DNA of 64,000 nt from Chryseobacterium foetidum (GTDB lineage Bacteria > Bacteroidota > Bacteroidia > Flavobacteriales > Weeksellaceae): NCBI RefSeq assembly GCF_025457425.1, contig NZ_JAMXIA010000001.1, positions 1,860,001 through 1,924,000 on the forward strand, written 5' to 3'. A program made the position numbers and the translations under genes. This document shows positions 54,935 to 63,114 of the stretch, in pieces. Position 1 is the first letter of the stretch; the number at the start of each line of letters is the position of its first letter. Below the pieces are notes generated by a model that saw only the letters and a list, made by a program, of their open reading frames with translations, was not told the DNA's origin and searched no databases.

Positions 54935-56302
54935 TCAACCCGCTTTTTTATCTCCTGTAAAAATGAGAAAAACGGTTTTCAGGATAATTACAAGATCCAG
55001 TACAAAACTCCAGTTTCTCACATAAAAAGCATCCGCCAAAACTCTTTTATTCATTTCAACTTCTACATTTCCATCGTCACCACGAAGACCGTTGACCTGA
55101 GCAAGACCTGTAATTCCAGGATTGACCATGCTCCGAAGACTGTATCTTCCAATTTTCTGCCTGTAATGGTTGTCAACCGCAAGCATGTGTGGCCTTGGCC
55201 CTACTACAGACATCTCGCCTTTCAAAACATTGATAAATTGAGGCAACTCATCAAGGCTTGATTTTCTCAGAAACTTTCCAATTTTTGTAATTCTTTTGTC
55301 ATTCTTTTCAGTCGTTTTGGTGGATGAATCTTCATTTACCACCATCGTTCTGAATTTCAGGCAACAAAAAACCCCTTCATGAAAACCATATCTCTTTTGG
55401 ATAAAAAAAACCGGACCATTTGAGGAAATTTTAATTAAAATGGCTATTAGAGGAAACATCCACGAACAGATGAATAGCAAAACAAAGACCGAAAAAACAA
55501 TATCGAAAATCCGTTTGAGAATAAAATTTGAAAAATAGTCTAAAGGATATTTTGTCTGCTTTAAAACAGGCTGTGTTTTGATGTATTCGAGGTCGTAGAG
55601 AAAAAACTCATTCTGAGAAATTGAAGGTACCATTGTAACATTCACCTTATTTTCTTCGGCGAGTTTAAAAACAGCCTCTTCTGTCTTCTTATCTATTGAG
55701 TTTTGAGTGGGAATAAAGACTGTATGAATTCCGTTTTTTTTCCAAAATGAAGTAATTTCATGAGGAACTAAAGATGGTTTAAAATCAAAAATCCTGTATC
55801 CAAAATCTTTTCTTTCTTTCAAAAAGTTTTTCAAGACCTCAGTTGATGCATTTTCTTCTAAAAACATGATGTTTCTGTTGTTTACACCACGAGACCTTAA
55901 ATATTTAATCCCAAAATAAATTATTGATTTTGAAATCATTACGAAGACAAACAAATACAGTGAAAGCCATGCCAACTCACTGCTAAAGAACTGATTGTCA
56001 CTCACTTTCCGGATCAGAACCAAACCTATGACAAATAGAATAAATTGTGCAATAATTCGCTCTGTAAATAAGGTATAAGTTAAATTTCGGGGAATATTGT
56101 AAATTTTTGTTCGTCCGCTTAAAAGTAGCCAAAACGAAATAAGCAGCAACAGCGGAAAAGAATTTTCATACCAAAGGTGTGCATTGTGAATCAGCTCTGA
56201 ATTCCGGCTTACATAAAAAAAAATGAACACCGAAGCCAGAACCAAAAGGTCTAGCAAAACAATGATCATTTTTAAATATCTGGAGTACCGTATTCTCTGC
56301 AT
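54935..56302 (-). CDS. Undecaprenyl-phosphate sugar phosphotransferase (WcaJ/WbaP-like)
   Basis: A 455-residue membrane protein. Four N-terminal helices and a CoA-binding-like Rossmann domain lead to a fifth hydrophobic segment (about residue 270). The C-terminal bacterial sugar-transferase domain follows, with FFIQKRYGFHEGVFCCLKFR, KIGKFLRKSSLDELPQFINV and SVVGPRPHML. It moves a sugar-1-phosphate onto the lipid carrier, starting a surface polysaccharide. It is 20 kb from the flippase cluster; the sugar is unknown. Confidence 0.9.
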   Translation of the reverse strand: MQRIRYSRYLKMIIVLLDLLVLASVFIFFYVSRNSELIHNAHLWYENSFPLLLLISFWLLLSGRTKIYNIPRNLTYTLFTERIIAQFILFVIGLVLIRKVSDNQFFSSELAWLSLYLFVFVMISKSIIYFGIKYLRSRGVNNRNIMFLEENASTEVLKNFLKERKDFGYRIFDFKPSLVPHEITSFWKKNGIHTVFIPTQNSIDKKTEEAVFKLAEENKVNVTMVPSISQNEFFLYDLEYIKTQPVLKQTKYPLDYFSNFILKRIFDIVFSVFVLLFICSWMFPLIAILIKISSNGPVFFIQKRYGFHEGVFCCLKFRTMVVNEDSSTKTTEKNDKRITKIGKFLRKSSLDELPQFINVLKGEMSVVGPRPHMLAVDNHYRQKIGRYSLRSMVNPGITGLAQVNGLRGDDGNVEVEMNKRVLADAFYVRNWSFVLDLVIILKTVFLIFTGDKKAG

Positions 56303-56338
56303 CTCGTACTGAAAACTTATCGGCTAAGATAACGATTT

Positions 56339-56968
56339 TTAAGGGATATTCAAGTATTTATGCGTCTGAACAGATGCCTGCCAACGGGGATTTGCAAGAA
56401 TAAAACCTGTGATTTTAGGATAGATTTCCTCACGCTTGCTCCATTCGCTTTGAAGATATAATCTGCAGTTTTCAGAAACTTTCGCAGCCTGCTCCTCGGC
56501 AAATTTCAAATCATTATTATTGAAAACAATCACTTTCAATTCATGGGCTTTCTGATAAATCTCCTCTTTTGGAAGGCCGGTTTTCTTTGGCGAAAGGGTA
56601 ATCCAATCCAATTGTCCACTCATGGGATAAGCTCCGGAAGTTTCGATGTGAACGGTGCAGCCCAATTCTTTAAGCTTTCCGGTTAACACATCCAGATTCC
56701 ACATCAATGGTTCGCCACCTGTCAAAACAATAATTTTACAGTGGCTGGCAGCAGTTTCTGCAATTTCCTCAGCATTCATTAAAGGGTGAAGCGCAGGATC
56801 CCAGCTTTCTTTCACATCACACCAATGGCAACCGACATCGCAACCGCCCAGCCTGATGAAGTACGCCGCCTTTCCGGTATGCGCACCTTCCCCCTGAATA
56901 GTGTAAAAATGCTCCATCACCGGGAGCATTTTACCTTCTTTTAATAATATATCTTCTACTAAATCCAT
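56339..56968 (-). CDS. queE: 7-carboxy-7-deazaguanine synthase
   Basis: A 209-residue radical-SAM enzyme from the ATG at 56968. The cluster motif CxxxCxxC appears as GGCDVGCHWCD (Cys43, Cys47, Cys50). FYTIQGEGAHTGKAAYFIRL, ETSGAYP and SPKKTG are typical. It makes CDG, the ring precursor of queuosine. An upstream frame to 57007 starts within the 33-bp palindrome at 56980 and is rejected. Other queuosine genes are not in the window. Confidence 0.93.
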   Translation of the reverse strand: MDLVEDILLKEGKMLPVMEHFYTIQGEGAHTGKAAYFIRLGGCDVGCHWCDVKESWDPALHPLMNAEEIAETAASHCKIIVLTGGEPLMWNLDVLTGKLKELGCTVHIETSGAYPMSGQLDWITLSPKKTGLPKEEIYQKAHELKVIVFNNNDLKFAEEQAAKVSENCRLYLQSEWSKREEIYPKITGFILANPRWQASVQTHKYLNIP

Positions 56969-56979
56969 TTTTCTATTCC

Positions 56980-57012
56980 AAACCTTGAAGGTTTTTGAAA
57001 CCTTCAAGGTTT
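56980..57012. repeat. 33-bp palindrome, copy 6 (15-3-15)
   Basis: Perfect arms AAACCTTGAAGGTTT and AAACCTTCAAGGTTT with loop TTG, in the 50-base gap between folD and queE. The inner triplet is TGA in the left arm and TCA in the right arm. Confidence 0.9.
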
Positions 57013-57018
57013 AATTAA

Positions 57019-57903
57019 TTAATCGTTGTAAACCGAAGTTTTGTAGGCAATGATGGTGTTTTTCATCAACATTGCTCTTGTCATTGGCCCGACTCCTCCC
57101 GGAACCGGCGTGATCCAGCTTGCTTTTTCTGCACAGCTGTCAAAATCAACGTCACCTGCCAGGTAATACCCTTTTGGAGAATCGTCATCCACTCTTGTAA
57201 TTCCCACGTCAACGATTACGGCTCCGTCTTTGATCATTTCACCTTTCAAAAAATGAGGGTCGCCTAAAGCTGTAATCACTATGTCTGCTTTTTTCGTGTA
57301 TTCTTCGATGTCTTTTGTGTAAGAGTGCGTCAAAGTAACCGTAGAATTTCCAGGGAAATCTTTTCTTCCCATTAAAATACTCATTGGTCTTCCTACTATC
57401 TTACTTCTACCGATGATTACACAGTCTTTACCTTTCGTTTCGATATTGTATCTTTCCAATAAAGTTAAAATTCCGAATGGAGTTGCAGGAAGAAAAGTAT
57501 CCATTTCCAAGGCCATTTTCCCGAAATTTGTAGGGTGGAAACCATCAACATCTTTTCTTGGGTCAATTGCATTGATAATCTTTTCCTGATCGATCTGATC
57601 CGGCAATGGCAATTGAACGATGAAACCGTCAACCGCTTTGGATTTATTTAACTCATCAATTTTCTCCAGCAATTCAGATTCTGAAACTGTGCTCGAAAAT
57701 TTAATTAAACTTGATTGAAAACCAACTTCCTCGCAATCTTTCACTTTTGCGTTTACATAAGCTTTGCTCGCACCGTTGTTCCCGACTAAAATTGCCACCA
57801 AATGCGGAGCTCTTCTTTTGCTTGCGAGAATTTTCTCTACTTCAACCTTTATTTCTGCTTTTATTTCTTTGGAAACTTTTAATCCGTCAAGAATTTCTGC
57901 CAT
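57019..57903 (-). CDS. folD: Bifunctional methylenetetrahydrofolate dehydrogenase / cyclohydrolase
   Basis: A 294-residue enzyme that interconverts 5,10-methylene-THF and 10-formyl-THF with NADP. Signatures are AYVNAKVKDCEEVGFQS (with the catalytic Lys of the YxxxK motif), VDGFIVQLPLPDQID, CVIIGRSKIVGRPMSIL and TPVPGGVGPMTRAML. Full length. It may share a transcript with queE, with the 33-bp palindrome between them. Confidence 0.96.
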   Translation of the reverse strand: MAEILDGLKVSKEIKAEIKVEVEKILASKRRAPHLVAILVGNNGASKAYVNAKVKDCEEVGFQSSLIKFSSTVSESELLEKIDELNKSKAVDGFIVQLPLPDQIDQEKIINAIDPRKDVDGFHPTNFGKMALEMDTFLPATPFGILTLLERYNIETKGKDCVIIGRSKIVGRPMSILMGRKDFPGNSTVTLTHSYTKDIEEYTKKADIVITALGDPHFLKGEMIKDGAVIVDVGITRVDDDSPKGYYLAGDVDFDSCAEKASWITPVPGGVGPMTRAMLMKNTIIAYKTSVYND

Positions 57904-57927
57904 TTTTACTTTTATTTTTTACTTTTA

Positions 57928-58224
57928 TTAGATTTTAGGATATTTTTCCGGATTTTGATGGGTGCAAAAAACGGAAAGGATATAAATCATTTTTTCTGTC
58001 TCGTCGACTTCATAGAAAATGATGTAGGGAAATTTTCGCAACGGTAAAGCTGTGACATCTTTATATCGTTTTTGAAAATATGGATTAATTAAAATTCTGC
58101 TGATGGAAAGATCTAACTGTTTATTAAAACTTTTCAAAACCTTCATTGAAATCCCAGCATAATAATCTGTAGCAACCTCAATATTTTCTTCTGCAATAGG
58201 GAGAAATTTAAAGCTAAATTCTAT
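57928..58224 (-). CDS. ParE/RelE-type toxin, start codon unclear (ATA where ATG expected)
   Basis: The only standard start in frame is the ATG at 58146, giving 72 residues. But the frame continues upstream for 26 codons of convincing toxin sequence (IEFSFKFLPIAEENIEVATD) to an ATA codon at 58222-58224, giving 98 residues, the usual ParE length. An in-frame TGA lies further upstream. The conserved parts RYKDVTALPLRKFPYIIFYEVDE and YILSVFCTHQNPEKYP fit the RelE/ParE fold. The coding region overlaps the antitoxin end by 11 bases. It is either started at ATA, shortened, or inactivated. Confidence 0.65.
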   Translation of the reverse strand: MEFSFKFLPIAEENIEVATDYYAGISMKVLKSFNKQLDLSISRILINPYFQKRYKDVTALPLRKFPYIIFYEVDETEKMIYILSVFCTHQNPEKYPKI

Positions 58225-58432
58225 ATTTAGCTCTGATTCTTTTCAAAGACTCTCTGCCATCGACAGCTGTAGATTTATCTTGCTGTAAGCCTCTCTCAAT
58301 GGCTTCAATCATTTCCTCAGTCAAATCAAAATCATCTTCCTCTTTCTCAAAACTGATTTTCATTTTCTGTAAAAGATTTTGAATTAGAGTTTCCTCTTCT
58401 TTATCCTTAAGATGTATTGTAATTGTACTCAT
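58214..58432 (-). CDS. Antitoxin of the ParE-type pair
   Basis: A 72-residue protein from the ATG at 58432 (MSTITIHLKDKEEETLIQNL). An upstream in-frame ATG at 58450 is less likely. The N-terminal strand TITIHL plus helix fits a ribbon-helix-helix DNA-binding antitoxin, like the DUF2683-type antitoxins of Bacteroidota. The rest is a charged helix that should wrap the toxin. It precedes and overlaps the toxin frame. Confidence 0.72.
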   Translation of the reverse strand: MSTITIHLKDKEEETLIQNLLQKMKISFEKEEDDFDLTEEMIEAIERGLQQDKSTAVDGRESLKRIRAKYRI

Positions 58433-58550
58433 GATCTTATTTTTATTCAAAATTAATGAAAATCCGTAATAGTTCAGTTATAGCTATAATTCAAAATATT
58501 AACACACCGAATTTAAAGCCAATAGCAATAAGCTGGATGCCAAAAGCTAC

Positions 58551-60191
58551 TTATTTATTTGATTTATAATAATTAATCAACCCATTCGTAGAACTGTCGT
58601 GAGAATTAATTGCTTCACTATTTTCCAATTCAGGTAAGATTTTATTCGCTAAAACTTTCCCTAATTCCACTCCAAACTGATCAAAACTGAAAATATTCCA
58701 AATGACACCTTGTACAAATATCTTATGTTCATACAATGCGATCAGCTGACCCAAAGAAAAAGGGGTTAATTCTTTAATTAATAATGAGTTCGTAGGGGTA
58801 TTTCCGTGGAAGACTTTATAATTTAACAAGAAGTCAATTTCTTCCTGAGATTTCCCTGAAGCTTTTAATTCTGCTTCAACTTCTTCTTCATTTTTACCAA
58901 AAGCCAAAGCTTCAGTCTGGGCAAAAAAGTTTGCTAATAATTTATCCTGATGATCAGAAACTTCATTTGGACTTTTCGCATACGCAATAAAATCGGCAGG
59001 AATCAATTCTGTTCCCTGATGAATCAGCTGATAGAAAGCATGCTGCCCATTTGTTCCAGGCTCACCCCAAATGATTGGACCTGTCTCATACTCAACAAAT
59101 TCTCCGTTTCTGTCAACACATTTTCCGTTGCTTTCCATATCTCCCTGCTGAAGATAGGCTGCAAAACGGTCAAGGTATTGTGAGTAAGGCAAAATAGCAT
59201 GAGTGGTTGCTGCATAAAAATTGCGGTACCAGATTCCTAAAAGTCCCATTAAAACAGGAACGTTTTCAGAAAAATCAGCTGTCTGGAAATGCTGATCTGT
59301 ATTTTCAGCACCCTTTAATAATTGCTCAAAATTGTCATATCCTACGGCAAGTACAATGCTTAAACCAATAGCACTCCACAGAGAATATCTTCCGCCAACC
59401 CAATCCCAGAATTCGAAGATGTTTTCTTCTGCAATTCCAAAGTCTTTAACTGACTGAACGTTAGTTGATAAAGCCACAAAATGCTTTGCTACATCTTCCT
59501 GTTTTCCAGCTTTTAAAAACCAGTCTTTAGCAGAATTAGCATTCGTCATTGTCTCCTGCGTCGTAAATGTTTTTGAAGCAATGATGAATAAAGTTGTTTC
59601 AGGATTTAAGTTTTTTACTACTTCAGCGATATGATTTCCGTCTACATTCGAAACAAAATGAACGTTTAATCTTGTTTTAAAATGCTTCAAAGCCGAAACT
59701 ACCATCACGGGCCCCAAATCTGAACCACCAATTCCGATATTTACCACATCGGTAATTTCTTTTCCGCTGAAACCTTTGTGATTTCCTGAAATTACGTTTT
59801 CAGAAAAAGATTTCATGTGATCCAAAACTCTTTTGATTTGAGGTTTAATATTTTCCCCGTCTACCAAAATTTCTTTATCCGAAAAATCCCTCAAAGCCGT
59901 GTGAAGAACCGCTCTACCTTCTGTTTCGTTGATTCTGTCACCCGAAAACATCTTGTTAATAGCATCACGCAACTGACATTCTACCGCAAGATTTAATAAT
60001 AATTCTTTCGTTCTTGAATCAATTAGATTTTTAGAGTAATCGAAAATATAATTTTCCTTTTTGATAGAAAACTCTTCAAAACGGTTCGAATTGTACTGAA
60101 AAAGACTTCTCAACTCGAAGTCGTTATCGCCAAAATGTTCATCAAGAGATATCCAGCTGTTGGTTTGTGTAGGATTTATTTTAGATAGCAT
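58551..60191 (-). CDS. pgi: Glucose-6-phosphate isomerase
   Basis: A 546-residue enzyme of glycolysis. Signatures are [19 protein letters not shown], the signature [17 protein letters not shown], and the C-terminal [20 protein letters not shown]. The catalytic Glu is in [36 protein letters not shown] context (its ends given only). Full length. A TAAATTTG box lies at 60269-60276 on the minus strand. Confidence 0.96.
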   Translation of the reverse strand: MLSKINPTQTNSWISLDEHFGDNDFELRSLFQYNSNRFEEFSIKKENYIFDYSKNLIDSRTKELLLNLAVECQLRDAINKMFSGDRINETEGRAVLHTALRDFSDKEILVDGENIKPQIKRVLDHMKSFSENVISGNHKGFSGKEITDVVNIGIGGSDLGPVMVVSALKHFKTRLNVHFVSNVDGNHIAEVVKNLNPETTLFIIASKTFTTQETMTNANSAKDWFLKAGKQEDVAKHFVALSTNVQSVKDFGIAEENIFEFWDWVGGRYSLWSAIGLSIVLAVGYDNFEQLLKGAENTDQHFQTADFSENVPVLMGLLGIWYRNFYAATTHAILPYSQYLDRFAAYLQQGDMESNGKCVDRNGEFVEYETGPIIWGEPGTNGQHAFYQLIHQGTELIPADFIAYAKSPNEVSDHQDKLLANFFAQTEALAFGKNEEEVEAELKASGKSQEEIDFLLNYKVFHGNTPTNSLLIKELTPFSLGQLIALYEHKIFVQGVIWNIFSFDQFGVELGKVLANKILPELENSEAINSHDSSTNGLINYYKSNK

Positions 60192-60268
60192 AGTGTAAGT
60201 TTAAAATTAAATTTAAATGATTTTGCGAAGAAAATTCCTTTAAATTCTTTCTGATAAATTTTGATTTG

Positions 60269-60276
60269 CAAATTTA
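60269..60276 (-). promoter_or_regulatory. Candidate -7 promoter box of pgi
   Basis: On the minus strand TAAATTTG matches TAnnTTTG, 77 bases before the pgi ATG. This would leave a long leader, so it is only a candidate. Confidence 0.35.
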
Positions 60277-60428
60277 CGGAATTTCGGGCAATGATGTTTA
60301 TTGTGGATTAAAAATCAGTCCTTAAGTTTTGTAATAAGATGTGAAATCAGTTGCTTATGATAGATTTTAAAAGTGTTGATTGAATAAAAAATGTTAGATT
60401 TGAAAATGATAACTTTAATTGACTCATA

Positions 60429-61859
60429 ATGCTAAGCAGAAGAACATTCATCAAAAAATCATCTCTCGGATTAGGCTTATTTGCAATACCAAATTCTGCA
60501 ACTTTTTTATTTGATAACGATTTTATATCGAAAAGACCAAAAGTAAGTGAAAGAAAGTTCACATCAACTACCGTTGAAAACACAATTAAAACCATCAAAA
60601 AATCTATCGCTGATCCTGAATTGTCTTGGATGTTTGAGAATTGCTTCCCTAACACTTTAGATACAACGGTAAAATTTTATCAGAAAAAAAATAGACCTTT
60701 TACATATGTGATCACCGGAGACATCGATGCGATGTGGCTTCGGGATTCTTCGGCGCAGGTTTATCCCTATTTAAGTTTAGCTAATGAGGATGAAAAACTC
60801 AAAAATTTATTGAAAGGTGTTATTAATAAACAGATTGAATGTGTTCTGCTGGATCCTTACGCTAATGCATTTTTTGATGATGCAAGTAAGATCAGCGAAT
60901 GGAAAGATGATTTAACGGAAATGAAAGCCGGAATTCACGAGCGGAAATGGGAAGTCGACTCTCTCTGTTATGTGATCCGACTTTCTTACAATTACTGGAA
61001 AACGACGGGCGATTCATCTGTTTTTGATGATGAATGGAAAAAAGCAATGCTTTTAATTCTGAAAACATTTAAAGAACAGCAAAGAAAAGATTCGAAAGGA
61101 CCATATAAATTTCAGCGGGTGAATGGAAATCCTTTAGATACACAATTTGCAGGTGGCTACGGAAATCCGACAAAGAAAATCGGTCTGATACATTCAATGG
61201 TCCGACCTTCGGACGATGCTGTTTTTTATCCGTTTTTGGTTTCATCAAATATGTTTGCGGTGGTTTCTCTAAGGGAGACGGCAGAGATTTTCTCTAAGAT
61301 ATTAAAGGATGAAAATTCTTCCATTCAATTTAAAAATTTAGCAAAGGAAGTAGATGAAGCCATTCAGAAATATGCGGTTTTAAACCATCCCACCGCAGGA
61401 AAAATTTATGCTTTAGAAATCGACGGCTTCGGAAATGCTCTGTTTATGGATGATGCGAATGTTCCGAATCTTTTATCAATTCCTTATTTGGGTTATGCTT
61501 CAAAAGATGACGAGGTTTATAGAAATACGAGGAAATTTTCTTTAAGCGTAGCCAATCCGTGGTTCAGTGAAGGGAAATTTGCGAAAGGAATTGGCGGTCC
61601 GCACATTGGCGAACACAAAATCTGGCCTTTGGGTTTGATTATGCAGGCTTTGACAACTGATGATGACGAAGAAATCATTTCAGTTTTAAAAATGCTGAAA
61701 GCCACTCACGCAGGAACCGGATTTATCCACGAATCTTTCGATGTAGACAATCCAAAAGATTTTACGAGATCGTGGTTTGCATGGGCCAACACGCTTTTTG
61801 GTGAATTGATTCTTCACCTTCACAAAACAAAACCCGAAATCCTGAAACGAAAGTTTTAA
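60429..61859 (+). CDS. Tat-exported GH125 exo-alpha-1,6-mannosidase
   Basis: A 476-residue protein. The N-terminus SRRTFIKKSSLGLGLF is a twin-arginine signal (Arg4-Arg5), so it is exported folded. The mature part matches glycoside hydrolase family 125: FTYVITGDIDAMWLRDSSAQ, ERKWEVDSLCYVIRLSYNYW, MVRPSDDAVFYPF and GTGFIHESFDVDNPKDFTRS, with candidate catalytic acids in DIDAMWLRDS and the ESF segment. The family cuts alpha-1,6-linked mannose, as in N-glycans. No other N-glycan genes are nearby. Confidence 0.92.
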   Translation: MLSRRTFIKKSSLGLGLFAIPNSATFLFDNDFISKRPKVSERKFTSTTVENTIKTIKKSIADPELSWMFENCFPNTLDTTVKFYQKKNRPFTYVITGDIDAMWLRDSSAQVYPYLSLANEDEKLKNLLKGVINKQIECVLLDPYANAFFDDASKISEWKDDLTEMKAGIHERKWEVDSLCYVIRLSYNYWKTTGDSSVFDDEWKKAMLLILKTFKEQQRKDSKGPYKFQRVNGNPLDTQFAGGYGNPTKKIGLIHSMVRPSDDAVFYPFLVSSNMFAVVSLRETAEIFSKILKDENSSIQFKNLAKEVDEAIQKYAVLNHPTAGKIYALEIDGFGNALFMDDANVPNLLSIPYLGYASKDDEVYRNTRKFSLSVANPWFSEGKFAKGIGGPHIGEHKIWPLGLIMQALTTDDDEEIISVLKMLKATHAGTGFIHESFDVDNPKDFTRSWFAWANTLFGELILHLHKTKPEILKRKF

Positions 61860-61862
61860 AAC

Positions 61863-61887
61863 AAAAAAACCTCCGCAAATGCGAAGG
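61863..61887 (-). terminator. Terminator of the DUF4349 lipoprotein gene
   Basis: CCTCCGC (61870-61876) and GCGAAGG (61881-61887) pair with one mismatch. On the minus strand the hairpin is followed by seven T. It lies just past the stop of the converging GH125 gene. Confidence 0.7.
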
Positions 61888-61918
61888 CTCAGAAAAATCT
61901 ATGTTGATAACCTAAAGG

Positions 61919-62836
61919 TTAGGATGCCGAATTATGTTCTTTTGTCTGCTGAATTCTATTGTTAGATTTGTTTTTTCGGTAAAAGTAAAATCCGATTCCT
62001 GCAATTAATATAATTGGCCAAATGGTTACAAGCCCCACCAACAGTTTTTGAATCAGATAAAAGCCTTCTACAAAAGCATTTTTCACATCATAAAGGAAAT
62101 TAAATTTATATTTATTGTCGATGCTCTTTGTGTTGGTCACTACGATTTCTGCGATGCGAAGTTTAGGTTCTTTGATGTAAATATCAACTGTGCTGTACTT
62201 CAAATTATCCGAAACATCCATGTTAGCGAGCTGCTGCAGATTTCCGTCGGACATATTTTCGTTATCTAAAGTAACCTTGTCTTTATTTGCCTTGAGTTTT
62301 GAAATATTTTCTTCTGTTTTCTTGATTCTTTTGCCTTCCATTTCCGCATATTTTATGTTGGCGGTCACGTCTTCTGCATTGATTATTCTTGAATTAAGGA
62401 ACAGTTTTTTGTTGTTGATTAAAGTCAAAAATTCACCCAGATTTTCTGTAGGCACGCGAACCTGCATTTTGTTTTCGGTCTGGTATTTTTTTACCAGCAT
62501 AGCCTCTTCGTTTGAGGTGTTAAAAGTCTCTTCAGAAACCACATTGCTCTGAAGATTGCTGTGCGTAACGAATCCGCCAAGTTCCTGAACCGATTTTTCC
62601 ATTGAGGTTGTGGCTTCATAAACATCTTTAACTTCCATGTTGACTTCAGCAGTTTTGATGAACTGTTTGTCTTTCACTTTCATGGTTGCTACAGAGGAAA
62701 TATCTTTAGCAATAGCAGCAGAATCTGCATTTGCGGAAACTTCATAGTCACTTACCGTTGCTTCTCCTTTTTTGCATGAATAAATTCCCAGTAAAAGGGC
62801 AGTTGCGAAGCTTAATTTAATGTAAGTCGTTTTCAT
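61919..62836 (-). CDS. DUF4349 lipoprotein
   Basis: A 305-residue protein with a lipobox at GIYSC (Cys21). The DUF4349 domain shows FIKTAEVNMEVKDVYEATTS, then GGFVTHSNLQSN and MQVRVPTENLGEFLTLI. A coiled-coil region follows (about 170-200, EGKRIKKTEENISKLKANKD), then one membrane helix near residues 260-285 and a short charged tail. Function unknown. It is divergent from the acyl-CoA dehydrogenase gene, with 278 bases between the starts. Confidence 0.87.
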   Translation of the reverse strand: MKTTYIKLSFATALLLGIYSCKKGEATVSDYEVSANADSAAIAKDISSVATMKVKDKQFIKTAEVNMEVKDVYEATTSMEKSVQELGGFVTHSNLQSNVVSEETFNTSNEEAMLVKKYQTENKMQVRVPTENLGEFLTLINNKKLFLNSRIINAEDVTANIKYAEMEGKRIKKTEENISKLKANKDKVTLDNENMSDGNLQQLANMDVSDNLKYSTVDIYIKEPKLRIAEIVVTNTKSIDNKYKFNFLYDVKNAFVEGFYLIQKLLVGLVTIWPIILIAGIGFYFYRKNKSNNRIQQTKEHNSAS

Positions 62837-63114
62837 ATTCTATATTTTTTGATGTTAGCTGCATGAAGTATTACTTTTTCTATTTAAATAAAACAAACCG
62901 TAATGATTTCGAAGTGCTATACGTTGCCGGATTGCTTATTTCAAAGTTGGGGCAGAAACCTTTGTAATGTTTGAAAAACCTGAGTAAAAACTTTGTAAAT
63001 AAATATTTAATCTAAAATTTTGATAATCAATAATTTGTAAAACACTACATCTCTTCTGTGTGGTATTTCGGATTGATTTTTGCTTAAATTTTACAAATCA
63101 AAACAGAAATCAAT

